Assembly: GCA_023266355.1 (NCBI GenBank)
Contig: JAHFQM010000001.1
Coordinates: 328,115-392,114 of the forward strand
Direction: 5' to 3'
Source: Aquabacterium sp.
Lineage (GTDB): Bacteria > Pseudomonadota > Gammaproteobacteria > Burkholderiales > Burkholderiaceae_C
Length of the DNA: 64,000 nucleotides
The notes below the pieces were generated by a model, which was not told the DNA's origin, ran no database searches, and worked only from the letters and a program-made list of their open reading frames with translations. Position numbers and translations under genes: made by a program. Below are positions 29,924 through 41,098 of the stretch, piece by piece. Numbering within the stretch: position 1 is the first letter of the stretch; every line of letters begins with the position of its first letter.

Positions 29924-30868
29924 TCACTTCTTGGTGGCGGTGCCGGTGCCTGTGGATTTGGCCGCCGGCTTGGACACGGGCTTGCTGGCCGGCTTCGGGT
30001 TGTTGGCGGCATCGACTTCCTTCGATGCGGCCGTTTCGCCACCCGACACGCCAAGTCGGCCGCCGGTGCCCAGGCCACCCTTGACGGTTTGCGCCTTGTA
30101 GTTGCGCAGGGCCTTGACCATCTGGTTGAAGGAGTCGGCGAACGCGGCCGTGATGACCTTGCCTTCCGGTGTCTTGGCGAAACCGCCACCGCCGCCGAAG
30201 CCGCCGCCACCGAAGGCCGCGCCAAAGATGCCGAAGTCGAAGTTGCCCGACGTGCCCTCGGCCGCCGCGATCTGCACGCCGGAGCGGTTGTCGATCAGCA
30301 GCAGGGTGGTGGACGCCTCGTTCTTGCTGACGCTGCCCGCCAGCAGGCCGACCATGCCCAGGCCGCCGCTGAAGCCACCCAGGCCGCCACCGCCGCCACC
30401 GGTCTTGCCGGAGAACTGGATGGACGGGCTCATGGTGTAGTCGGCCGCGACCATCTGGCCCTTCTGGAAGTTGCTGCCGGCGCGGCTTTCCTCGCCACGG
30501 GCGAATTCGCGCTCGCGCATCATGTTGTTGAGCGACTTGCCGCGCTCGACGATGACGAAGCAGTTGGACTGCTGGATCATCAGGCGCAGCACCGGCGTGG
30601 TCGAACCCAGGCGGTACTGCTGCAGGGTGATGTACCAGGGCGCGGCCGTGTCTTCTTCGATGGCCAGGGTGCCCAGGGACTCGGGGCAACGCTCCAGGCT
30701 GCTGTTGTTGTTCTCGGCCGTGCCGCCGCCTGCTGCACCGCTGACCGTGCCCTTGTTGCCGCCCAGCGAGGGGTCGGTGGCACAGCCAGACATCAGCGCC
30801 ATGGCGGCGACCGTGGCCAGGGTCAGGGCGGACAGCCCCAGGGAAGAACGATGGCGGACACTGGACAT
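29924..30868 (-). CDS. CsgG/HfaB-like outer-membrane lipoprotein with Gly-rich insert and Lys/Pro tail
   Basis: 314 residues. The lipobox LMSGC puts the lipidated cysteine at residue 29. The middle has CsgG-like features: 'LRLMIQQSNCFVIVERGKSLNNMMREREF', then 'ADYTMSPSIQFS' and 'STTLLLIDNRSGVQIAAAEGTS'. Two Gly-rich stretches (GGGGGGLGGF; GGGGFGGGGG) interrupt it, and the C-terminus is a PASKPVSKPAAKS tail. CsgG-type proteins form secretion pores for curli or anchor holdfast, but no curlin or CsgE/F-like genes are nearby. A TTGGAT-17-TACACT promoter and a CAGGAGAA ribosome site support the start. Confidence 0.75.
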   Translation of the reverse strand: MSSVRHRSSLGLSALTLATVAAMALMSGCATDPSLGGNKGTVSGAAGGGTAENNNSSLERCPESLGTLAIEEDTAAPWYITLQQYRLGSTTPVLRLMIQQSNCFVIVERGKSLNNMMREREFARGEESRAGSNFQKGQMVAADYTMSPSIQFSGKTGGGGGGLGGFSGGLGMVGLLAGSVSKNEASTTLLLIDNRSGVQIAAAEGTSGNFDFGIFGAAFGGGGFGGGGGFAKTPEGKVITAAFADSFNQMVKALRNYKAQTVKGGLGTGGRLGVSGGETAASKEVDAANNPKPASKPVSKPAAKSTGTGTATKK

Positions 30869-30918
30869 GGGTTCTCCTGAAACGGTGACAAAGGCAACAC
30901 AAAGCAGCTTTTCGCTGC

Positions 30919-30947
30919 AGTGTAGCGTTTGAAAATGTCACATCCAA
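30919..30947 (-). promoter_or_regulatory. sigma-70-type promoter of the CsgG-like gene
   Basis: On the minus strand TTGGAT (30947-30942), a 17-base spacer and TACACT (30924-30919). A small GCAGC-loop-GCTGC hairpin spans 30904-30918 in the early leader. This is the best classical -35/-10 pair in the window. Confidence 0.7.
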
Positions 30948-30977
30948 GCGCTGTTTCTGCCTTGCCGAAGCACCCCC

Positions 30978-32006
30978 CTAGATCACCACCGGCTCGGGCT
31001 CCAGGCGGATGCCAAACCGGCCGTACACGCTTTCCTGGATGGCGCGCGCCAGCGTCACCACCTCGGCGCCACGGGCGTCACCGCGGTTGACCAGCACCAG
31101 GGCCTGCTTGTCATAGACGCCAGCCTGGCCCACCGTCTTGCCCTTCCAGCCGCAGGCATCGATCATCCAGCCCGCGGCCAGCTTGAAGTTGCCGTCCGGC
31201 ATGGGGTAATGGACGATTTCCGGGTCGCGCTGGATGATGTCGCGGCACTGCTCTGGCGTCACCACCGGGTTCTTGAAGAAGCTGCCGGCATTGCCGATGA
31301 CGGCCGGGTCGGGCAGCTTGGCGCGGCGCACGGCCACCACCCAGTCGAAGATCTGGCGGGCGCTGGGCGCGGTGATGCCGGTTTCAGCGACCTTGCGCTC
31401 CAGCTCGGCGTAGCCCAGCATGGGTTGCCACGGACGCGGCAGGCGCAGGCGCACCCGCGTGATGACGGTTTTGCCGGCCAGGGCCTGCTTGAAGAGGCTG
31501 TCGCGGTAGTCGAAGCGGCAGGTCGGGCCGTCCAGCGTGATGGTGCGGCCGGTCATGAGGTCCACCGCGTCCAGGGACTCGAAGCGGTCTTTCAGCTCGA
31601 TGCCGTAGGCGCCGATGTTCTGCACTGGCGCCGCGCCCACCGTGCCGGGGATGAGCGCCATGTTCTCCAGACCGGGCAGGTCGTTGTCCAGGCACCAGCT
31701 CACCAGGTCGTGCCAACGCTCACCGGCGCCGGCTTCGACGATCCAGGCGTCCTCACGCGTTTCGAGCAGGCGCAGGCCCGGCACTTCGACCTTCAGCACG
31801 ACGGGCTTGATGTCCTGCGTGAGGATCAGGTTGCTGCCGCCGCCCAGGATGAACTTCGGCGCGCGGCCCAGTTCGGGGTCATCGACCACGCGCCGCACGT
31901 CCGCCTCGCTGCGGATGCGCACCAAGGTGTGCGCCATGCAGGGCAGGGCGAAGGTGTTGTAAGGCTTGAGATTGACGCCGCGTTCGACGGCCAGGGCGCT
32001 GTGCAT
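30978..32006 (-). CDS. murB: UDP-N-acetylmuramate dehydrogenase
   Basis: 342 residues. It reduces UDP-GlcNAc-enolpyruvate to UDP-MurNAc with NADPH and FAD in peptidoglycan precursor synthesis. '[10 protein letters not shown]' at the start, the FAD-binding '[13 protein letters not shown]', '[19 protein letters not shown]' and the catalytic-serine region '[12 protein letters not shown]' mark the E. coli-like type. The frame extends to 32456, but that would overlap yajQ; the ATG at 32006 fits the family and has a GAAAAT box 6 bases upstream. It is divergent from yajQ (51 bases). Confidence 0.95.
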   Translation of the reverse strand: MHSALAVERGVNLKPYNTFALPCMAHTLVRIRSEADVRRVVDDPELGRAPKFILGGGSNLILTQDIKPVVLKVEVPGLRLLETREDAWIVEAGAGERWHDLVSWCLDNDLPGLENMALIPGTVGAAPVQNIGAYGIELKDRFESLDAVDLMTGRTITLDGPTCRFDYRDSLFKQALAGKTVITRVRLRLPRPWQPMLGYAELERKVAETGITAPSARQIFDWVVAVRRAKLPDPAVIGNAGSFFKNPVVTPEQCRDIIQRDPEIVHYPMPDGNFKLAAGWMIDACGWKGKTVGQAGVYDKQALVLVNRGDARGAEVVTLARAIQESVYGRFGIRLEPEPVVI

Positions 32007-32012
32007 GCGAGA

Positions 32013-32018
32013 ATTTTC
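32013..32018 (-). promoter_or_regulatory. putative -10 box of murB
   Basis: GAAAAT on the minus strand, 6 bases before the murB ATG; predicts a leaderless transcript. Confidence 0.4.
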
Positions 32019-32057
32019 GCAGACAACAGACGCAGCAGACCCTCTCGGAGAACACAC

Positions 32058-32549
32058 ATGCCCAGTTTTGACACCAAGCTCGACCCCAACCTGGACGCCG
32101 TCGGCAATGCCGTGGACACCACGTCCAAGGAGATCGGCACCCGCTTTGACTTCAAGGGCACCAGCGCCGCCGCCGAGTTCAAGAAGAAGGAAAAAGAAAT
32201 CATCGTCTATGGCGACAGCGATTTCCAGATCGACCAAGTCCGCGATGTGCTCTACAACAAGCTGACCAAGCAGAAGGTGGACATCCGCTTCATGGACGTC
32301 GGCAAGGTCGAGAAAATCGGTGGTGACAAGGTCAAGCAGGTGGTGAAGGTCAAGGCCGGCATCGAGGCCGAGCTGGCCAAGCGCATCACCAAGCTCATCA
32401 AGGACAGCAAGATCAAGGTCAATGCCAGCATCCAGGGCGAGGAAGTTCGCGTGCAAGGCAAGAACTTCGACGACCTGCAGGCGGCCCAGGCCCTGATCCG
32501 CAAAGAGATCGACGACGTGCCGCTGGATTTCGGCAACTACCGCGACTGA
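32058..32549 (+). CDS. YajQ-family nucleotide-binding protein
   Basis: 163 residues. '[20 protein letters not shown]' and '[14 protein letters not shown]'-like sequence near residue 30 are diagnostic of YajQ (DUF520). Family members bind nucleotides and RNA, and one in Xanthomonas binds cyclic di-GMP and modulates transcription. Whether this one binds c-di-GMP cannot be seen. A CGGAGAA ribosome site precedes the ATG. Confidence 0.93.
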   Translation: MPSFDTKLDPNLDAVGNAVDTTSKEIGTRFDFKGTSAAAEFKKKEKEIIVYGDSDFQIDQVRDVLYNKLTKQKVDIRFMDVGKVEKIGGDKVKQVVKVKAGIEAELAKRITKLIKDSKIKVNASIQGEEVRVQGKNFDDLQAAQALIRKEIDDVPLDFGNYRD

Positions 32550-32626
32550 TCAGCGACTGAGCCAGGGCTGGCCGCTCAAGGCTGGCGGGAGCGCTGCACC
32601 CTGCAGCCCACGAACACAACAAGGGG

Positions 32627-33352
32627 ATGGCTGTGAAGGTGAATGACGCGGATGCCGTGAAGGGCGCCAGGGCTGCTCGCAGGGGTGCACAGACGCTGGC
32701 GACAGCCAGGCTGCTGGGCCTGCCTTTGGTGTGGATGCTGGCCTTGGTGAGCGCACCGGCCTGGGCCCAAAGCGTGGCCATGACCGGCAGCATGGGCAGC
32801 AAGGCCTTGCTGGTGGTCAACGGCGGGGCGCCCAAGGCCCTGGCCGCAGGCGACACCCACCAGGGCGTGAAGGTGCTGAGCGTCGGGGCCGAGCAGGCCA
32901 CGGTGGAGGTCGGCGGCAAGCGCCAGACCGTGACGCTGGGCGGCGCGCCGGTCAGCGTGGGCGGCGGCGGTGGTGGGGGCGGCGGCAGCCAGATCGTGTT
33001 GACGGCCAGCTCGGGCGGCCACTTCCTGACGCTGGGCAGCATCAACGGGCGCAGCACGCAGTTCATGGTGGACACCGGCGCCACCAGCGTGGCCATGGGG
33101 GCCGACGAGGCCCGCCACATGGGCATCGACTTCGAAAAAGCCCCGCGTCTGGCCGGTAGCACGGCCAATGGCACGGTCTGGATGTACCGCGTCAAGCTGC
33201 GCTCGGTGCGCATCCAGGACGTGGAGGTGAATGAAGTGGACGCGGTCGTGGTGCCGCAGGGCATGCCGCACGTGCTGCTGGGCAACAGCTTCCTGACGCG
33301 TTTTCAGATGAAACGCGACAACGACGTGATGACGCTGACGCGGCGGTACTGA
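32627..33352 (+). CDS. retropepsin-like aspartic protease (TIGR02281 type) with polyglycine hinge
   Basis: 241 residues. The N-terminal signal or anchor helix has a long n-region of about 28 residues (core LLGLPLVWMLALVSAPAWA). An 80-residue beta domain follows, then a run of nine glycines near residues 112-121, then a single retropepsin-like domain with active-site VDTGATS (Asp149) and the closing 'VLLGNSFLTRFQM'. Such single-domain enzymes must dimerise. The ATG is close behind an AAGGGG, so translation could begin slightly downstream. Substrate unknown; periplasmic by inference. Confidence 0.85.
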   Translation: MAVKVNDADAVKGARAARRGAQTLATARLLGLPLVWMLALVSAPAWAQSVAMTGSMGSKALLVVNGGAPKALAAGDTHQGVKVLSVGAEQATVEVGGKRQTVTLGGAPVSVGGGGGGGGGSQIVLTASSGGHFLTLGSINGRSTQFMVDTGATSVAMGADEARHMGIDFEKAPRLAGSTANGTVWMYRVKLRSVRIQDVEVNEVDAVVVPQGMPHVLLGNSFLTRFQMKRDNDVMTLTRRY

Positions 33353-33365
33353 GGGCGGTGCGGCG

Positions 33366-34247
33366 TCAGGCGGCGCGCTGGGCGCCGTTGCCACTGGCGC
33401 CTTGGGCACCGTTCGCGCGGCCATGTGTTTTGCGCTGCAACTGGGCCAGCTCGACGGGGTCGTGGGCGCAGAACAGCGTGACCTCGTCGCCATGCGCTTG
33501 CTTGAGCGCGTGCAGGCGCTGCTGGTTGGCGCGGCGCTGGACGCCATCCATCTGCACCAGGTTCTGGAACACCTTCAGGCCGAAGGTGCAGTGCGGGTCG
33601 GCGTCCATTTCACCTCGGTAGAAGTAGGCGTCGCCGCAGTGCAGCAGCCAGCCCTCGTCGGTGCGCACGGCCACGCCGCAGTGGCCCTGGGTGTGGCCGG
33701 TCAGCGGCACCAGCAGCACCTCTTCGTCGGTGTCGGGCAGCGCGCGGATGGCGTCAAAGCCCAGCCAGTGTTCGCCGCTCACATCGTGTTCGGCCCACTT
33801 CGGCCCGTGCGCCCACTGTGCGGGCACGTAGCGACCCTTTTCCTGCAGGCTGGCGCGCGCCGTGGCGGCTTGCAACTCGCGGGTGAAGACGTGCACCTGC
33901 GCCTGGGGGAAGTCGCTCAGGCCGCCAGCGTGGTCGAGGTCGAGGTGGGTGGGCACGATGTGCTGCACGTCGCGCGGGTCCAGGCCCAGTTCGCGGATCT
34001 GGTGCAGCGCGGTTTCCTGCATCAGCAGGCGCGGTCGCGTCACCGCGTTGAACAGGGTGCCCAGGCGGCCCGGGTGGGCCACATCGCCCGTGCCCAGGCC
34101 CGTGTCCACCAGGATCAGGCCGTTGCGCCCCTCGATGAGCAGGCAGTGGCAGCACATGTGGCCCGAGGCCAGCCAACCGCCGTCGCCATTGATCAAACGA
34201 CGCCCAAGTGGGCACATGGAGCCGCAATTCAGGTGGTGAACGCGCAT
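33366..34247 (-). CDS. metallo-beta-lactamase-fold hydrolase (lactonase/glyoxalase-like)
   Basis: 293 residues. The zinc motif THLDLDHAGG lies near residues 99-108; 'LTGHTQGHCGVAV' and 'LLHCGDAYFY' supply further ligands. The N-terminus VHHLNCGSMCPLGRRLINGDGG is typical of a group of MBL-fold enzymes common in Burkholderiales. I chose the ATG at 34247. A longer start at the ATGATG near 34282 ('MMHITLASCIDG') is possible. The end of the protein is a Gly/Ala-rich tail. Substrate unknown. It is divergent from the pseudouridine synthase. Confidence 0.82.
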   Translation of the reverse strand: MRVHHLNCGSMCPLGRRLINGDGGWLASGHMCCHCLLIEGRNGLILVDTGLGTGDVAHPGRLGTLFNAVTRPRLLMQETALHQIRELGLDPRDVQHIVPTHLDLDHAGGLSDFPQAQVHVFTRELQAATARASLQEKGRYVPAQWAHGPKWAEHDVSGEHWLGFDAIRALPDTDEEVLLVPLTGHTQGHCGVAVRTDEGWLLHCGDAYFYRGEMDADPHCTFGLKVFQNLVQMDGVQRRANQQRLHALKQAHGDEVTLFCAHDPVELAQLQRKTHGRANGAQGASGNGAQRAA

Positions 34248-34326
34248 GCCGTCAATGCAGGAAGCCAAGGTGATGTGCATCATGGCAGCACAATCGGGGT
34301 TTGACCAGCGTCTGTCTTTGCCTGCC

Positions 34327-35097
34327 ATGCCTCCCCGCACCCGCCTGCCTGCCGGCCACGAACTCCTCTCCCAGATCCTGTTTGCCCAGGGCTTTGGCGA
34401 ACGCCGCGTTTGCGACGGCCTCGTCCTCAAAGGGCTGGTGAAGGTGAATGGCGAGGTGGTGGACGACCCCGATGCCGTTTTCCCCGAAGACCGCCTGGTG
34501 CTCGATGTCGATGGCCTGCCCTGGGTGACCCACGTGAAGGCCCTGGTGATGCTGCACAAGCCGGCGGGTTACGAGTGCTCGCTCAAACCGGGCGCCTGGC
34601 CGGGCGTGCACAACCTGCTGCCGGTGCCGCTGCGCCGCCGGGGCCTGCAGCCTGTGGGCCGGCTCGACCAGGACACCACCGGCTTGCTGCTGCTGACCGA
34701 CGACGGCCCGTTGCTGCACAAGCTGACCTCGCCCAAGAAGAACGTGCCCAAGGTCTATGAAGTGAGCTGCAAGCACCCCGTCACGCAGGCCATGTGCGAC
34801 AAGCTGCTCAAGGGCGTGGTGCTGGACGACGACCCGGAGCCCGTGGCCGCCCATGCGGCCGAGCGCATCTTGCCGCCGTCTGTCGATGGCACTCCGCCCG
34901 ATGTGGACGCCGAAACCCTGCACCTGCGCCTGACCCTGCTGCAAGGCAAGTACCACCAGGTCAAGCGCATGGTGGCGGCCGTGGGCAACCGCGTCGAGGG
35001 CCTGCACCGCAGCAGCATCGGCCGCCTGGCCCTGCCCGAGGACCTGCCCGTGGGGCAATGGTGCTGGGTGGAAGATGTCGCCGTGGTGTTGCCTTGA
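34327..35097 (+). CDS. rsuA: RsuA-type 16S rRNA pseudouridine synthase
   Basis: 256 residues from the ATG at 34327 ('MPPRTRLPAGHELLSQILF'). The N-terminal S4-like RNA-binding domain has 'VCDGLVLKGLVKVNGEVV'. The catalytic domain has GRLDQDTTGLLLLTDDG, with Asp114 as the nucleophile, and 'LLQGKYHQVKRM'. RsuA modifies U516 of 16S rRNA; the assignment to RsuA rather than RluE/F is by overall size and the 'RLDxDTTGLLLLT' context. In-frame starts at 34282 and 34246 are alternatives. A CACAAT box at 34289-34294 could be the -10 element. Confidence 0.87.
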   Translation: MPPRTRLPAGHELLSQILFAQGFGERRVCDGLVLKGLVKVNGEVVDDPDAVFPEDRLVLDVDGLPWVTHVKALVMLHKPAGYECSLKPGAWPGVHNLLPVPLRRRGLQPVGRLDQDTTGLLLLTDDGPLLHKLTSPKKNVPKVYEVSCKHPVTQAMCDKLLKGVVLDDDPEPVAAHAAERILPPSVDGTPPDVDAETLHLRLTLLQGKYHQVKRMVAAVGNRVEGLHRSSIGRLALPEDLPVGQWCWVEDVAVVLP

Positions 35098-35107
35098 GTG
35101 CAGCCCT

Positions 35108-35113
35108 GATAAT
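35108..35113 (+). promoter_or_regulatory. putative -10 box of ribF
   Basis: GATAAT (preceded by T, giving TGATAAT) lies 8 bases before the ribF ATG. The predicted transcript has a leader of 0-2 bases. Confidence 0.5.
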
Positions 35114-35121
35114 CTGACCCC

Positions 35122-36108
35122 ATGCAAGTCTTTCGCGGGTTCCACCATGCGGCACTGGCCCCGGCCTGTGCCCTGACGATCGGCAATTTCGATGGCGTCC
35201 ACCGGGGGCACCAGGCCATGCTCGCCTTGCTGCGCAACGAAGCCCAGCACCGCGGCTTGCCCGCCACCGTGCTGACCTTCGAGCCGCACCCGCGCGACTA
35301 CTTCGCCGCCCTGTCGGGCAAGCCCGAGCTGGCGCCCAGCCGCATCGCCACGTTGCGCGACAAGCTCTCCGAGCTGGAGCGCTGTGGCGTGGACCAGGTC
35401 GTGATCCTGCCTTTCGATCAGGCGCTGGCCTCGCTCAGCCCCGAGGCCTTCATCCAGCAGGTGCTGGTGGACGGCTTGCACGCGCGCTACGTGCTGGTGG
35501 GCGACGACTTCCGCTTTGGCGCCAAGCGCGTGGGCGACTACGCCATGCTGGACGCCGCCGGCGAGGCCTGCGGCTTCGATGTGGCCCGCATGTTGAGCTA
35601 CGAGGTGCACGGTGTGCGCGTGTCGTCCTCGGTGGTGCGCGAGGCCCTGACCGCTGGCGACATGGCCCGCGTCGCCACGCTGCTTGGGCGCCCCTACACC
35701 GTCAGCGGCCACGTGGTGCATGGCGCCAAGCTGGGCCGCAGCCTGGATTGCCGCACGCTGAACGTGCGCTTCGGCCATGACAAGCCGGCCACCAGCGGCA
35801 TCTTTGTGGTCCGCACCCACGGCCTGGCCGAACAGGCGCTGGATGGCGTGGCCAGCCTGGGCGTGCGGCCCACGGTGGAAGACGCCGGGCGCGTGCTGCT
35901 GGAGGTCCATTGCTTCGATTGGCCTGCCGAACTGGGGGTGGAGGGGGGCTACGGTAAAATCGTGCGCGTGGAACTCCTGCACAAACTCCGAGACGAAGCC
36001 CGCTACGACGGGCTGGACGCTTTGCAGGCGGCCATCCACAAGGACATCGCCGACGCCAAGGCCTTTTTCCAGGCCCAGCATCGCCAGACCTCGCGCGACC
36101 GAATTTGA
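35122..36108 (+). CDS. ribF: bifunctional riboflavin kinase / FAD synthetase
   Basis: 328 residues. The N-terminal adenylyltransferase domain carries 'LTIGNFDGVHRGHQAML' (the nucleotidyltransferase HxGH-like motif) and 'GDDFRFGAKRVGDY'. The C-terminal flavokinase domain starts near 'GRPYTVSGHVVHGAKLGR' and includes 'GVRPTVE'. It makes FMN and FAD. It is followed by ileS and lspA, the same order as in E. coli. No ribosome site is seen, consistent with the leaderless -10 placement. Confidence 0.95.
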   Translation: MQVFRGFHHAALAPACALTIGNFDGVHRGHQAMLALLRNEAQHRGLPATVLTFEPHPRDYFAALSGKPELAPSRIATLRDKLSELERCGVDQVVILPFDQALASLSPEAFIQQVLVDGLHARYVLVGDDFRFGAKRVGDYAMLDAAGEACGFDVARMLSYEVHGVRVSSSVVREALTAGDMARVATLLGRPYTVSGHVVHGAKLGRSLDCRTLNVRFGHDKPATSGIFVVRTHGLAEQALDGVASLGVRPTVEDAGRVLLEVHCFDWPAELGVEGGYGKIVRVELLHKLRDEARYDGLDALQAAIHKDIADAKAFFQAQHRQTSRDRI

Positions 36109-36268
36109 CGCGGGCTGACGACCCGCCGGCCCTGGCCGGTGGACAGCCCGCACCCGTCGCTCCCGCTGCGCCACGTCGGAAGGTGCCGCTCCCCATGCTT
36201 TCAGACCCGCGCCGGACGCGCCTGCCCTTTGCAGCGCCCGCGACGGGGCTGCTTTGACCGAGATCGCC

Positions 36269-39238
<2,970 letters not shown>

Positions 39239-39240
39239 CC

Positions 39241-39750
39241 ATGGCCAGCAAGTCGTCCAACGCCTCGCTGATGCCCTGGCTGGGCATCGCCTTCCTGCTC
39301 ATCCTGGCCGACCAGTTCACCAAGGTGCTCATCGTGGGCGCCTATGAGCTGGGGCACAGCCACGCGGTCACGTCCTTCTTCAACATCGTGCGGGTGCACA
39401 ACTCGGGTGCGGCCTTTTCTTTCCTGGCGCACGCGGGGGGCTGGCAGCGCTGGTTCTTCGTGGGCCTGGGCGCGGTGGCCACGGGCTTCATCGTGTGGAT
39501 GCTGCGCCAGCACGGCGGCCAGCGCCTGTTCGCCTGGGCGCTGTCGCTGATCCTGGGGGGCGCCATCGGCAACGTCATCGACCGGCTGGTGCACGGCTAC
39601 GTGGTGGACTTCCTCGACTTCCACTGGGCCTTCCTGTCGCCGATGTTCCCGGGCGGGCACTTCCCCGCGTTCAACATCGCGGATTGCGGCATCACCATCG
39701 GCGCGGCGCTGCTCATCCTCGACGAACTGCGTCGCGTCCGGCGCGGTTGA
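39241..39750 (+). CDS. lspA: lipoprotein signal peptidase (signal peptidase II)
   Basis: 169 residues, four membrane helices. It cleaves signal peptides from diacylglyceryl-prolipoproteins. Family motifs are visible: '[10 protein letters not shown]', '[17 protein letters not shown]', '[22 protein letters not shown]' and '[15 protein letters not shown]', the last two carrying the catalytic aspartates. The ATG is 2 bases after the ileS stop. Several lipoproteins in this window (TadD, CsgG-like, LptM, PilP) would be substrates. Confidence 0.95.
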   Translation: MASKSSNASLMPWLGIAFLLILADQFTKVLIVGAYELGHSHAVTSFFNIVRVHNSGAAFSFLAHAGGWQRWFFVGLGAVATGFIVWMLRQHGGQRLFAWALSLILGGAIGNVIDRLVHGYVVDFLDFHWAFLSPMFPGGHFPAFNIADCGITIGAALLILDELRRVRRG

Positions 39751-39876
39751 AGAGGGCTGGCGCGCGCGCCGCCTCATGCCCATTCCGCATACCTTTGCGC
39801 GATCTTCGCCCTAGGGACGGGGTGGCTTGTCACCGCCCTGCATTTACGATCGGACACCTTTTTTGTCTGACCGTCC

Positions 39877-41082
39877 ATGCCCGCCCTGACCCCTCACCGC
39901 TGGCGCACCGCTGGTGCGATCGCAGCCTTCGCTTCCCTTGGCCTGAGCGCGGCGTTGCTGTGGCCATGGTCAACGTCGATGGCGCAGAAAGCGGCAGGCG
40001 GCAAGGCGCCGCCGCCGGTGCCCGTCAAGGTGGCCGAGGTGCAGGTGCAGGACCAGGCCTTGTCGCTCAGCGCGGTCGGGCAGGTGCAGGCCGCGCGGCA
40101 GGCCGTGGTGAAGTCGCGCATCGACGGCTTGCTGACCGAGGTGAATTTCACCGAGGGCCAGCAGGTGCGCCAGGGCCAGGTGCTGGCCCGCCTCGATGAC
40201 CGCAGCCTGCGCGCCCAGGTGGCCCAGGCCGAGGCCGAGTTGCGCCGCTTGCAAGCCCAGCTGGCGCTGGCGCAACTGGACCTCCAGCGCTACCAGGACC
40301 TGGCCGCGCAGTCGGCCGTGTCCACGCAGCAGCGCGACCAGCAGCAGGCCCAGGTGGCGCAGCTGCAGGCGCAGGTGCAGTCCCAGCAGGCCAGCGTGCG
40401 CCAGGTCCAGACGCAGCTGTCCTACACCGTGATCACCGCGCCCTTCAGCGGGCGCGTCGGCTTGCGCCTGGTCGATGTGGGCAACATCGTGCGGCTGCTG
40501 GACGCGCAGGGCATCGTCACCCTGGCGCAGACCGAGCCCTTGATGGTGGTCTTCAGCGTGCCGCAAACCCGCCTGAGCGATGTGCGCCAGGCCATCGCGC
40601 AGCCGCAAGGCGCCGTGGTGAGCGTGGCCGAGCGCGAGGGCGGCCCGACCCTGGCCAAGGGGCGCCTGCGTTCGGCCGACAACGCCGTGGACGCGGGCAC
40701 CGGCTCCTTGAAGCTCAAGGCCGAGTTGGCTCCGCCGCGGGATGCGCGCGAGCGCCTCTGGCCCGGCCAGTTCGTGACGGTCCAGCTCGACACGGGCGCC
40801 ATCGCGGGCGCCCTGACCGTGCCGGCCGCCGCCGTCCAGCGTGGCCTCAAGGGGCCGTTCGTGTGGCGAGTGGCGAAAGCCGAGGGCGCCGCCCAGGCGC
40901 AGATGGTGCCCGTGCAGCCGCGCTGGCAGTCCGACACCTGGGTGGTGGTGGCGCCCCGCGCCGATGGCCTGAAGCCGGGCGACCAGGTGGTGGTCGATGG
41001 CCAGTCCCGCCTCAAGCCCAAGGCGGCGGTCAAGGTGCTGGCCGCGGCAAGCGGTGCCGCCCGCTCGGCCAGCCAGCCTTGA
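39877..41082 (+). CDS. RND efflux periplasmic adaptor (membrane fusion protein)
   Basis: 401 residues. An N-terminal signal anchor ('AGAIAAFASLGLSAALLW') is followed by a barrel-sandwich half motif 'VGQVQAARQAVVKSRIDGLLTEV', a long Gln/Ala-rich coiled-coil hairpin (about residues 105-180), the second half motif 'YTVITAPFSGRVGLRLVDVG', then beta-barrel and membrane-proximal domains. The pattern is MdtA-like. It is followed after 16 bases by the permease. A TACGAT box lies at 39845-39850. No local regulator is present. Confidence 0.9.
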   Translation: MPALTPHRWRTAGAIAAFASLGLSAALLWPWSTSMAQKAAGGKAPPPVPVKVAEVQVQDQALSLSAVGQVQAARQAVVKSRIDGLLTEVNFTEGQQVRQGQVLARLDDRSLRAQVAQAEAELRRLQAQLALAQLDLQRYQDLAAQSAVSTQQRDQQQAQVAQLQAQVQSQQASVRQVQTQLSYTVITAPFSGRVGLRLVDVGNIVRLLDAQGIVTLAQTEPLMVVFSVPQTRLSDVRQAIAQPQGAVVSVAEREGGPTLAKGRLRSADNAVDAGTGSLKLKAELAPPRDARERLWPGQFVTVQLDTGAIAGALTVPAAAVQRGLKGPFVWRVAKAEGAAQAQMVPVQPRWQSDTWVVVAPRADGLKPGDQVVVDGQSRLKPKAAVKVLAAASGAARSASQP

Positions 41083-41098
41083 GCCACGGAGCCCTGAC

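Noticed and set aside
36109..36268. T-box or other leader regulating ileS
   Set aside because: No T-box sequence or specifier loop is present; only a short GCCGG-type hairpin is visible, and T-boxes are essentially absent from this class.
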